From an uncultured Gammaproteobacteria bacterium (GTDB taxonomy: Bacteria > Pseudomonadota > Gammaproteobacteria > Pseudomonadales > UBA5518): 43,950 nucleotides of DNA. Under the pieces are notes generated by a model. It did no database searches and was not told the origin of the DNA. It was given only the letters and a program-made list of their open reading frames with translations. The DNA lies in the NCBI GenBank assembly GCA_903921135.1, contig CAIXOY010000245.1, positions 1 through 43,950 of the forward strand, written 5' to 3'. The translations under genes and the position numbers were made by a program. Shown here piece by piece: positions 8,119 to 15,035 of this stretch; positions within the stretch are counted from its first letter, which is position 1, and each line of letters opens with the position of its first letter.

Positions 8119-9521
8119 AGCGAGTACCTGTACGTGTAGGTGATGTCAGGGGTGGGCACCGGTATGCCGGACTCGAAGCGTGGCCGAAAGCGCGTGGCGC
8201 GCAGGCGCTTCCGGAGTTTGTCTGCCTGCAGTGCGGCCGATTTCTGCTCGGGTGTCTCGGGGGGCGCGGCGGCTGGCGTGGCCGTTGCGCTGCTCTCTGC
8301 TGGCGCAGCGGCATCTGCCGGGTCTGCAGTCGGTTCTGGCGTCTTCGCCGCGGGTGGGGCGGGCGCTTGCGGCTCCACGATCCGGATGTCCTCCACGAGG
8401 CCGCGCTCGTTGACGGCGAAAGTGACGGTGATGTTTCCCTGTGCCGCGGATGTGCCAAGCCCGGCCTCCGCCAGCGCAGCCAGCCCTTCGGGCAGGACCG
8501 GTAATGCTATCGGATGGCCGAAGATCTGGTTGACCGCGGCGTTGGAGGTGTCGGCCGCCGCTTGGGTCCACGCCTCCTTGTAGAGTTCGAGCGCCGTCTG
8601 GCGGCGGTTGAACAACTGGTGCCAGTCGCCGAGTTCCGCCGCAGCCTGGCCGCGCAGCAAAGCGCTCGCGGCCGGGTCTTGCCGGCGCAACTCCACGACG
8701 CGCTCCAGCGCCGCGCGTCCGGCGGTGAAACCCGTGATGGCATAGGCGGGGCCCGCCTGTTGCTGTGCATTCGAAGGGCCCGCGGAGAACGAGACGCCAC
8801 CACCGCCAGTGGGCACGTAGGAGGCGAGGTAGTAATCGACGATCGCTTTCTCGCGCAGAGCCTCGGGCAGGCGCGAGTCGCTGCCCGGCGGCTTGGCCTG
8901 GAGGATCCCGAGCGAGGATTCGTAGAGGTTGCGCGCGGCCTCGAGGTGGTTGATGGGATCCTCGCCGATGTCCCCGAGGTAGGCGCCCAGATGCCAGGCG
9001 GAGAGCCGTTGCAGCGCGGGCAGCATGCGCTCGTCGCTTTCCCCGTAATTCCGGCGGTGGATCTGGAACATCTGCTGGTAGCTGGTGCCCACGCCGTCCC
9101 ATTCGCCGAGCGCGGAGTAGCTCTCGATCAGCCGTTCCAGGATGGGCAGGTCGGAGGTGCTGTACAGGCCCTCGTTCACGCGTGTGATGTGCGCCGCACG
9201 GGAGAGGGCTTCTGCGGCTTCAGCATGGCGTCCTGCTGCCTGGTATGCGGAGCCGAGCCCGAGCAGTTGCTCCGACAGGGCGGCGTCGTAGGCCCCTCCG
9301 TGTGCCTCGAGCGCCTGTACCGCGTCGAGGTATCGCTGCTGTTCGGGGGTCGGAGGCAGTGTGGGCTCTTTTGCCTCGGCGTCGGCGGTTTCCGCGGGCG
9401 TATCGGCGGCGTTCGCCGGTGCCGGTGCCGTTGGCGCGGAAGCATCGGTGCTGGCGCCATGTGCCGCCACGGCCAACGCCAGAAGGGCGCCTCCCAGGAA
9501 GACGGGTAATGCCTTGGTCAC
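8115..9521 (-). CDS. Secreted helical-repeat protein with TonB-like C-terminal domain
   Basis: 468 residues from a GTG at 9521 with a good ribosome site on the minus strand (GGGAGG five bases upstream). Longer in-frame extensions run back through the intergenic region and lack a signal peptide. Residues 1-23 are a signal peptide (FLGGALLALAVAAHGA), followed by an Ala/Pro/Thr linker. Residues 55-340 are TPR-like helical hairpins (LLGLGSAYQAAGRHAEAAEA, ALERVVELRRQDPAASALL). The C-terminal domain reads like TonB: GNITVTFAVNERGLVEDIRIVE, then RKRLRATRFRPRF and SGIPVPTPDITYTYRY. Between the two halves sits an unusual Pro/Ala-rich insert of about 45 residues. It is the first gene of the operon. A TonB-like fold together with an ExbB-like channel in one operon suggests force or signal transfer across the periplasm, but no N-terminal membrane anchor of classical TonB type is present. 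Confidence 0.85.
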   Translation of the reverse strand: MTKALPVFLGGALLALAVAAHGASTDASAPTAPAPANAADTPAETADAEAKEPTLPPTPEQQRYLDAVQALEAHGGAYDAALSEQLLGLGSAYQAAGRHAEAAEALSRAAHITRVNEGLYSTSDLPILERLIESYSALGEWDGVGTSYQQMFQIHRRNYGESDERMLPALQRLSAWHLGAYLGDIGEDPINHLEAARNLYESSLGILQAKPPGSDSRLPEALREKAIVDYYLASYVPTGGGGVSFSAGPSNAQQQAGPAYAITGFTAGRAALERVVELRRQDPAASALLRGQAAAELGDWHQLFNRRQTALELYKEAWTQAAADTSNAAVNQIFGHPIALPVLPEGLAALAEAGLGTSAAQGNITVTFAVNERGLVEDIRIVEPQAPAPPAAKTPEPTADPADAAAPAESSATATPAAAPPETPEQKSAALQADKLRKRLRATRFRPRFESGIPVPTPDITYTYRYSL

Positions 9522-9686
9522 TCGGGCCTCCCTAGATGATTGCAGGGCCTTGGACTGCGGGTCGCGCAGCGGTTCCCGCGTGGTTCTTGTGCGCAGCCGC
9601 CAGTGCCGCAGTGCGATCCATTCTGCCTGCTCGCTGCTGGGCGGGGAAGGCGCTGGCCGGCCGTTGGCCAAGCCCGTGCGCTCCCG

Positions 9687-9694
9687 ACTATAGT
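9687..9694. promoter_or_regulatory. Palindromic -10-like element between divergent genes
   Basis: ACTATAGT reads the same on both strands, giving a TATAGT hexamer in each direction in the 204-base gap between the envelope operon and the NTF2-like gene. On the plus strand a TTGGCC at 9664-9669 could be a -35, although the 19-base spacer is long. On the minus strand no -35 is evident. The element is a plausible shared core for divergent promoters, but the evidence is weak. Confidence 0.3.
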
Positions 9695-9725
9695 GCGCTA
9701 CCTCGCGGGCGCTGGAGTGGATCTC

Positions 9726-10145
9726 ATGAGCAATGAAAGCCGGAACAAGGCGCTCGTCGAGCGATTCTTCGCCGCCATGAACGCAGGCGATTCCGCCGCC
9801 ATCGTCAATGCCTACGCCGAGGACGGCGCAGTCTGGACCTCTGGCCGCACGCTCATCTCCGGCACCTTCTCGAAGGCGCAGATCCGCGAGGCCAGCGGCC
9901 GCATTTTCGAGGCATTCCCGAAGGGCATCAGCTTCCGCATCCTCGCCATGACGGCCGAGGGCGAGCGCGTGGCGGTGGAGGCTGAATCGCAGGGCGAGCA
10001 CCTCTCGGGCAAGCTCTACACCAACCAGTACCACTTCCTGTTCGAATTCCGTGACGGCCTCGTGGTGTGCCTGAAGGAATACATGGACACCGAGCGAGTC
10101 ACCGACATTCTCTGCAGCGGGCACCGTCCGCCGGCCGTCGACTGA
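9726..10145 (+). CDS. NTF2-like / SnoaL-like small protein
   Basis: 139 residues from ATG 9726, with GGAG eight bases upstream. A longer in-frame start would cross the divergent promoter region. The sequence has the cone-shaped NTF2/SnoaL plan: an N-terminal helix pair with RNKALVERFFAAMNAGDSAA, a predicted pocket strand (YAEDGAVWTSG), and C-terminal strands (NQYHFLFEFRDGLVVCLKEYMD). Family members include ketosteroid-isomerase-like enzymes, polyketide cyclases and binding proteins. Its place before a flavin oxidoreductase and close to steroid-type beta-oxidation genes makes a role on a cyclic or steroid-like substrate attractive, which is inference. It is probably co-transcribed with the two genes downstream (gaps of 56 and 22 bases). 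Confidence 0.85.
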   Translation: MSNESRNKALVERFFAAMNAGDSAAIVNAYAEDGAVWTSGRTLISGTFSKAQIREASGRIFEAFPKGISFRILAMTAEGERVAVEAESQGEHLSGKLYTNQYHFLFEFRDGLVVCLKEYMDTERVTDILCSGHRPPAVD

Positions 10146-10201
10146 GTTTTTACCGCGCCCGCGTGGCGCATCCTGTCAAACAACCCAGAGGGCAAAGAGC
10201 G

Positions 10202-11104
10202 ATGGCGAAGTTCCAGATAGCAGTTGGCATGTTCGGCCTCCACGACGTGTTCGGCGGTGATGCCCGGGGGTATCTCACGGCGGCCGAGCTTGCCGACGCG
10301 GCAGGCATCGACCAGGTCAACTTCACCGACCACGTGGTGATGGGCGAGAACACCGACCGCTACCCCTACGGCCCTTTCCCCTTGCCGCCCATCGCGCCCT
10401 GGTACGAGCCGCTCACCATGCTGACGGCCGTGGCCGCGCGCACGCGGCAGGTTCGTCTCGCCACCGGCGTGCTGATCTCGCCGCTGCGACCGGCGGTGCT
10501 GCTCGCCAAGACCTTGGCCACCCTGGACAGCCTCGCCCCCGGGCGTATCGAGCTCGGCATCGGCACCGGCTGGCAGCGCGAGGAGTACGAGGCATCCGGC
10601 CTCGATTTCGACCTGCGCTGGACCATGCTCGACGACGGCGTACGTGCCATGCAGCTGCTCTGGCGTGAGGCGCCGGCGAGCTTCAGTTCGAAGACGGTCA
10701 ATTTCTCGAGGATCTACAGCACGCCTTTCCCTGCGGCGAAGACCATTCCGCTCTGGTACGGCGTGCAGCCCTCCGAGCGTCAGGCGCAGCGCATCGCCGA
10801 ACTAGGCGTGGGCTGGATCCCGATCTCCACCAGTGCCGATTACATCCGTGACGGTGTGAGCGTGATCCGGCGCGCGTTCGAAAAGGCCGGACGTGACCCG
10901 GGCACGCTTCAGGTGCGCGCGCACGTGCCCATGAACTGGGATGCCAACGGCCGCTGCAGCCTGCAGGAGTCGATCGACGCGATTCCCGCTCTGCTGGAGG
11001 CGGGCGTCACGGTGATGGAGTTCGAGCACCATCCCTATATCCGCTCGCCCGAGGATCTCGAGCCCTTCTACGCGCGCCTGGTCGAGGTGCGGGACGCATC
11101 CTGA
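10202..11104 (+). CDS. Luciferase-like (LLM) flavin/F420-dependent oxidoreductase
   Basis: 300 residues from ATG 10202. The TIM-barrel LLM family uses reduced flavin or F420 to oxidise organic substrates. Family signatures are visible: FTDHVVMGENTDRYPYGPFP near the N-terminus, the core TARQVRLATGVLISPLRPA-type strand, the LDSLAPGRIELGIGTGWQ segment (flavin phosphate loop region), and GVRAMQLLWREAP. Its length is normal for the roughly 300-residue subgroup often labelled F420-dependent Rv2161c-like, although many proteobacterial members may use FMN. It probably forms a transcription unit with the NTF2-like and EamA genes. Substrate unknown; the nearby acyl-CoA and Ltp2-like genes hint at lipid or steroid catabolism. 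Confidence 0.9.
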   Translation: MAKFQIAVGMFGLHDVFGGDARGYLTAAELADAAGIDQVNFTDHVVMGENTDRYPYGPFPLPPIAPWYEPLTMLTAVAARTRQVRLATGVLISPLRPAVLLAKTLATLDSLAPGRIELGIGTGWQREEYEASGLDFDLRWTMLDDGVRAMQLLWREAPASFSSKTVNFSRIYSTPFPAAKTIPLWYGVQPSERQAQRIAELGVGWIPISTSADYIRDGVSVIRRAFEKAGRDPGTLQVRAHVPMNWDANGRCSLQESIDAIPALLEAGVTVMEFEHHPYIRSPEDLEPFYARLVEVRDAS

Positions 11105-11126
11105 TCCCGGCCGCGCGCCTGTCGGC

Positions 11127-12032
11127 ATGACCGTGCTGGATCCGGCGGCAGCGCGCCAGCGGCGCGCCTACGCCTATGCCTGGCTCACCGTGTGTTGCTG
11201 GGCCACGGTCTCGACGGCGTTCAAGTTCGCGCTCGCGGAACTGCACTACGCGCAATTGTTGCTGGTCTGCAACGCCGTGGCGGTGCTGGTGCTGGGCAGC
11301 CTGCTCGCAGCGGGAGGGCGGCTGGGAGATGTCCTGCGACTGTCGCGAAGCGGGCACCTGCGCGCCCTTGGCCTCGGCCTGATGAACCCGGTCGGCTATT
11401 ACCTGCTGCTCTTTCAAGCCTACGACATCCTTCCCGCGCAGGTGGCGCAGCCCGTGAATTACACCTGGGCCATTGCCTTGTCGGCGCTGGCGGTGCCCTT
11501 GCTCGGGCAGCGCGTGGGCGTGGCCGAGGTCGTTGCAGCGGTGATTGCCTACGCGGGTGTGGTCGTGATCTCGTTGGGCTCGGCGCACGCGGGCACGGTG
11601 CGGTGGGACGGTGTGGTTATCGCGCTCGTCTCCACGCTGGTCTGGGCCCTTTACTGGATCGCCAACAGTCGCGCGACGGGAGATCCCCTGTTGCGGCTGT
11701 TTCTGGGGTTTTGCTATGCCTTGCCCGCCAGCGTGCTCGCCTGTGGCCTGCTCTCGGACTTCGACATGCCGCTCGGCCGAGGCCTGCTGGGGGCTTTGTG
11801 GTCAGGCGTTTTCGAGATGGGGCTGAGTTTCGTCTTCTGGCAGCGGGCTCTGGCGCTCTCGGCGAACGCGGCGCGCGTGAGCAACGTTGTATTCGCGACG
11901 CCCTTTCTCGCGCTGCTGCCTATTGCTGTGGTGCTGGGCGAACCGATCGCGCCCAGCACCTTGCCGGGTCTGTGCCTGATCCTCGGCGGCCTCGCTGTTC
12001 AGCAGCGCTTCGCGCGTTCTGCTCGCACCTGA
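11127..12032 (+). CDS. EamA/DMT-family transporter
   Basis: 301 residues, almost entirely hydrophobic, with about ten transmembrane helices in two similar halves, as expected for EamA (drug/metabolite transporter) proteins. Typical family features include an early helix with WLTVCCWATVSTAFKFAL, the GYYLLLFQAYDILPAQVAQP segment at the end of the first half's helix 3/4, and LVSTLVWALYWIANSRA in the second half. It sits 22 bases after the LLM oxidoreductase gene and converges with the acyl-CoA dehydrogenase gene, the two stop codons being one base apart (TGA at 12030-12032, minus-strand TGA at 12034-12036), with no room for a terminator. Substrate unknown; it may export or import a metabolite of the adjacent catabolic genes. 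Confidence 0.9.
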   Translation: MTVLDPAAARQRRAYAYAWLTVCCWATVSTAFKFALAELHYAQLLLVCNAVAVLVLGSLLAAGGRLGDVLRLSRSGHLRALGLGLMNPVGYYLLLFQAYDILPAQVAQPVNYTWAIALSALAVPLLGQRVGVAEVVAAVIAYAGVVVISLGSAHAGTVRWDGVVIALVSTLVWALYWIANSRATGDPLLRLFLGFCYALPASVLACGLLSDFDMPLGRGLLGALWSGVFEMGLSFVFWQRALALSANAARVSNVVFATPFLALLPIAVVLGEPIAPSTLPGLCLILGGLAVQQRFARSART

Positions 12033-12033
12033 A

Positions 12034-13212
12034 TCAGCGGCGGCTGTAGGCCGCCATCCCCAAGCCGAACTGTGCGACCAGATCTCGCATCACCTCGGCC
12101 ACGCCACCGCCGAAGGTATTGATCTGGCACTTGCGGTAGTGCTCTTCCAGATCTCCGGCCAACGCTGCGCCCGGGCTGCCGCGACGATAGCCGCCAGCCA
12201 TGCCCGTCACCTCGAGCATCAGCTTGTCGACGGCGATGAGGCACTCGGTGCTGTAGGCCTTCATCGCCGAGGCGAAGGCGGGGTCCGGCTCGCCGCTGTC
12301 GAGTTGCCAGGCCATTCGCCAGTTCATCAGGCGCATGGCTTCGAGCCGCGTGTAGACCTCGGCAAGCGCCGACTGCGCCCAGGGTTGGTCCACCACGCGT
12401 TTGCCGCCCACCACTGTTTCCTGTGCCCACTTCAGGGTGCGCGCGAGGAGCCCCCAGCCTTGCACACCGATGGCCGCGAGACCCACGCGCTCGTGGTTGA
12501 GCTGGGAGGTGATGAGTTTCCAGCCGCTGTTCAGTCCGCCTGCGATCATCGATGCGGGCACACGCACGTTGTCGTAGTAGCTCGCGTTGCTGCGCACGCC
12601 ACCGACGGTGCGGATGGGCGTGAAGCTGAAGCCCGGGAGCGTGGCATCGACCATGAAAATGCTGATGCCCTTGTGCGGCGGTTTCACCTCCTGATCGGTG
12701 CGGGCCGCGAGCCAGACGTAGTCAGCGGCTTCAGCGCTGCTCGTCCAGATCTTGTTGCCGTTGATCACGTAGTGATCGCCGTCGAGCACCGCGCTGGTTT
12801 TCAGCGAGGCGAGGTCGGTGCCGGCGCCCGGCTCGGTGTAACCGATAGCAAAGTGCAATTCGCCGGCGGCGATTTTGGGTAGAAAAAAGTTCTTGTGCTC
12901 GTCGGAGCCGAGTGCGATCAGGCAGGGCGCCACCGTGCTGATCGTCACGAAGGGCAGGGGAACCTCGGCGAGTTGCGCTTCCTCGAAGAACACGAGCTGC
13001 TCGGAGCTGGGGCGGCCCTGACCGCCGTACTCCTTCGGCCAGCCGAGCGCGAGCCAGCCGTCCTTGCCCAACTGGCGGATGACCTGCTTGTAGGTCGCGC
13101 CGCCCTCGTTGCCGCGGGTAGCTTCGCGGATGTCGGGAGTCATCAGTTCGGAGAAGTAGGCGCGCAATTCGCGGCGCAGTGCCTTCTGGGAATCGGTGTG
13201 GTCGACGTGCAT
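12034..13212 (-). CDS. Acyl-CoA dehydrogenase, catalytic subunit type (ChsE2/FadE29-like)
   Basis: 392 residues from ATG 13212, with GGGAG six to seven bases upstream on the minus strand. It has the full acyl-CoA dehydrogenase plan: helical N-domain with GWPKEYGGQG, middle beta domain with GYTEPGAGTDLASLKTSAV and NKIWTSS, and C-terminal FAD/helical domain ending INTFGGGVAEVMRDL. The catalytic Glu of MCAD-type enzymes (the YEG motif near the C-terminus) is replaced by Gly, but Glu241 in LNHERVGLA sits where isovaleryl- and long-chain acyl-CoA dehydrogenases carry theirs, so this subunit looks active. It is transcribed divergently from the TetR/hydratase operon across a shared operator. Together with the non-catalytic-looking dehydrogenase at 15036-16169 it probably forms a heteromer like mycobacterial ChsE1-ChsE2, acting on a steroid-CoA side chain (inference). 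Confidence 0.88.
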   Translation of the reverse strand: MHVDHTDSQKALRRELRAYFSELMTPDIREATRGNEGGATYKQVIRQLGKDGWLALGWPKEYGGQGRPSSEQLVFFEEAQLAEVPLPFVTISTVAPCLIALGSDEHKNFFLPKIAAGELHFAIGYTEPGAGTDLASLKTSAVLDGDHYVINGNKIWTSSAEAADYVWLAARTDQEVKPPHKGISIFMVDATLPGFSFTPIRTVGGVRSNASYYDNVRVPASMIAGGLNSGWKLITSQLNHERVGLAAIGVQGWGLLARTLKWAQETVVGGKRVVDQPWAQSALAEVYTRLEAMRLMNWRMAWQLDSGEPDPAFASAMKAYSTECLIAVDKLMLEVTGMAGGYRRGSPGAALAGDLEEHYRKCQINTFGGGVAEVMRDLVAQFGLGMAAYSRR

Positions 13213-13240
13213 GGTGTGCGCTCCCGTGGTCGGTCCGCAC

Positions 13241-13268
13241 ATCATATTGAAATTGGATTCAAATTCAA
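13241..13268 (-). promoter_or_regulatory. Promoter of the ChsE2-like dehydrogenase gene
   Basis: On the minus strand a -35 TTGAAT (plus 13263-13268) and a -10 TATGAT (plus 13241-13246) are separated by 16 bases, each matching the sigma70 consensus at four or five positions. The 24-base dyad at 13246-13269 spans the whole core promoter. Transcription would start near 13234 and give a leader of about 20 bases with GGGAG before the ATG at 13212. Confidence 0.6.
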
Positions 13269-13269
13269 T
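13246..13269. promoter_or_regulatory. Imperfect palindromic operator, probable TetR-family binding site
   Basis: A 24-base dyad, ATTGAAATTGGA then TTCAAATTCAAT, matches its own reverse complement at 20 of 24 positions. It is AT-rich in an otherwise GC-rich region. It lies between the divergent dehydrogenase and TetR genes and covers the -35/-10 interval of the minus-strand promoter. A possible plus-strand promoter (TTGAAA 13247-13252, 16-base spacer, TAAGAA 13269-13274) overlaps it too. A bound repressor would block both directions. The size and symmetry fit TetR-family operators. Confidence 0.62.
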
Positions 13270-13271
13270 AA

Positions 13272-13281
13272 GAATGCATTC
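13272..13281. promoter_or_regulatory. Perfect 10-bp palindrome abutting the TetR start codon
   Basis: GAATGCATTC is a perfect palindrome ending one base before the ATG at 13282. It could be a secondary operator half or the start-site region of a leaderless transcript: a start about seven bases after a -10 at 13269-13274 would fall on the ATG itself, and no Shine-Dalgarno sequence is present. Confidence 0.4.
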
Positions 13282-14049
13282 ATGTTGGACGCTACGCTCA
13301 AGACACGGGCTTCCTCGCCCCCGCGTCGCCCGGCCAAGCCCGGGCGCGGTGAGCCTGCGAAGCACAGCCCGCGCGGCGAAGCGGCCCGGGCGCGCCTGAA
13401 GGAGGCGACCGGCAGGGTGCTGGAGCGGGTCGGTTACCGCCAGATGCGTGTCGCGGACGTGACGCGTGAGGCTGGTGTGGCCACGGGGCTGTTCCATCAC
13501 TACTTTCCGGACCTGAAGACCGCGACGATCGAAGTGCTGCGGGATTTCATGACCCGCTTCGAGGACCTCGAGTCCATCGAACGGGGTGTGGTGAAGGGGG
13601 ACTGGTTCGGGCGCAGCCTCGCGCACAACCGCTTGGTGGTGCAGAGCTTTGCGCGCAACCCGGGCATCATGCGTTGCATGGTGCAGGTCGGTGACGAGGA
13701 GCCCGAGTTCGGCGAGATCTGGCGCGCCAGCTATTACCGGCGCCTCGAGTTACTGGTGAGGGCCATGCCGAGGCTGTTCCCCTCGGCCGGTTTTGGCGAC
13801 GGCGAAGCGCGTTTGGTCACGCGGATTCTCGCGGGCATCGGCGAGCACGTGCTGGCCGAGTACTACATCCTCAAGGTCCCGGCGCTGCGCGAACTGGAGC
13901 TTGACGAGGATCAGATGGCGGAATGGGTGACGGTGATGTTCCATCGCGCCCTGTTCCTGGAGAACCCGCCCGCGGCGCGACTGCGCCACGCGGCGAAACT
14001 GGCCGGGATGCGGCGTCCGAGACGCGACGCCCTCGAGGCCGAGACCTGA
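13282..14049 (+). CDS. TetR-family transcriptional regulator
   Basis: 255 residues from ATG 13282. Upstream in-frame extensions would run through the operator and into the divergent gene. Residues 1-33 are a basic, Pro-rich tail. The helix-turn-helix domain spans about 35-82: RLKEATGRVLERVGYRQMRV, then DVTREAGVATGLFHHYFPD, a near-textbook TetR recognition region. The remaining helices form the ligand/dimer domain (LVVQSFARNPGIMRCMVQVG, ILAGIGEHVLAEYYIL). It reads away from the acyl-CoA dehydrogenase gene and leads, with a 25-base gap, into the hydratase/dehydrogenase/aldolase genes, so it probably autoregulates and controls both arms. The inducer is likely an acyl-CoA intermediate, by analogy with KstR and FadR-type TetR proteins (inference). 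Confidence 0.88.
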   Translation: MLDATLKTRASSPPRRPAKPGRGEPAKHSPRGEAARARLKEATGRVLERVGYRQMRVADVTREAGVATGLFHHYFPDLKTATIEVLRDFMTRFEDLESIERGVVKGDWFGRSLAHNRLVVQSFARNPGIMRCMVQVGDEEPEFGEIWRASYYRRLELLVRAMPRLFPSAGFGDGEARLVTRILAGIGEHVLAEYYILKVPALRELELDEDQMAEWVTVMFHRALFLENPPAARLRHAAKLAGMRRPRRDALEAET

Positions 14050-14074
14050 TACAGACACCGGAGGACGGTTGGTC

Positions 14075-15034
14075 GTGAGCGACATCGACGAGCAGCTTCA
14101 GCAGTTTCTTGGCAGGCCTTGCGGCCCTTACAAGAGTTGGGACCCGGTCAATCAGGCCATGATCCGTCACTGGTGCGAGGCCATGGGGGACAGCAATCCC
14201 GTGTACACGGATCCTGCCTTCGCGGCAGCGTCCGTGCACGGCGGCATCGTGGCACCCCCGACGATGATGCAGGCATGGACGATGCGTGGCGTCACCTCGG
14301 AGTGGGCGACCGGATCGGACACGCGAGAGCCCTTCGAGGTGTTCCAGTTCCTCGAGCAGCACGGCTATCCCGCCGTCGTCGCGGTCAACTGCGAGCAAAC
14401 CTATTACCGCTATCTGCGGCCGGGCGATCTGATCCACCACACCTCGCGCATCGAGGCCGTGTCGCCGCAGAAGACCACCGCGCTCGGCGTGGGCTACTTC
14501 GTGACGGAGCTCGAGGAGTACTGGGACCAGAACGGCGAGAAGGTCGGCGACATGCGCTTCCGGCTGTTCAAGTACCGCGCGCACGAGAGGCCCGCAGAGC
14601 CCGCCGCCGCAGCCCCGGGCAAACCCCCGAAAATCGGCCGCTTCCGCGCCGTCGAAAATCACGACACGAAGTTTTTCTGGGAAGGCATCCGTGCCGGCAA
14701 GTTGCTCATCCAGCGCTGCAAGGCTTGCGGCGCATTGCGTCATCCGCCGGGGCCGATGTGCCCGTCCTGCCAGTCGCTCGAGTGGGACACGCTGGAGAGC
14801 AGCGGCCGCGGCATCGTCTACAGCTTCGTCGTGATGCACCACCCGCCGATCCCGCCGTTTGACTACCCCAACACCGTGCTGCTCGTAGAGCTCGAGGAAG
14901 GCACCCGGCTCGTGACCCAGTTGGCCGACGGAAAGCCCGGCGATGTGGAGGTCGGAACGCCGGTGGAGGTGGTCTTCCGTGAAGTCGAGGAAGGCTACAC
15001 CCTGCCACTCTTCCGTGTTCGCAAGGAGTCCTGA
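14075..15034 (+). CDS. MaoC-like/DUF35 fusion protein (ChsH2-like)
   Basis: 319 residues from GTG 14075, ten bases after GGAGG (14060-14064); a TTG at 14069 is only four bases from that site. Residues 1-165 are a hot-dog MaoC-type domain. Its catalytic motif, normally GDxNPxH, reads GDSNPVY (Asp39, Tyr44), so the catalytic His is lost. A Pro/Ala linker (172-186) leads to a DUF35 domain: a zinc ribbon with Cys215, Cys218, Cys229 and Cys232, then an OB-fold (IVYSFVVMHHPPIPPFDYP, GTRLVTQLADG). The same MaoC–DUF35 fusion is found in mycobacterial ChsH2, where the MaoC half pairs with ChsH1 and the DUF35 half binds the Ltp2 aldolase. The genes for both partners follow in this operon, which strongly supports the analogy. 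Confidence 0.88.
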   Translation: MSDIDEQLQQFLGRPCGPYKSWDPVNQAMIRHWCEAMGDSNPVYTDPAFAAASVHGGIVAPPTMMQAWTMRGVTSEWATGSDTREPFEVFQFLEQHGYPAVVAVNCEQTYYRYLRPGDLIHHTSRIEAVSPQKTTALGVGYFVTELEEYWDQNGEKVGDMRFRLFKYRAHERPAEPAAAAPGKPPKIGRFRAVENHDTKFFWEGIRAGKLLIQRCKACGALRHPPGPMCPSCQSLEWDTLESSGRGIVYSFVVMHHPPIPPFDYPNTVLLVELEEGTRLVTQLADGKPGDVEVGTPVEVVFREVEEGYTLPLFRVRKES

Positions 15035-15035
15035 G

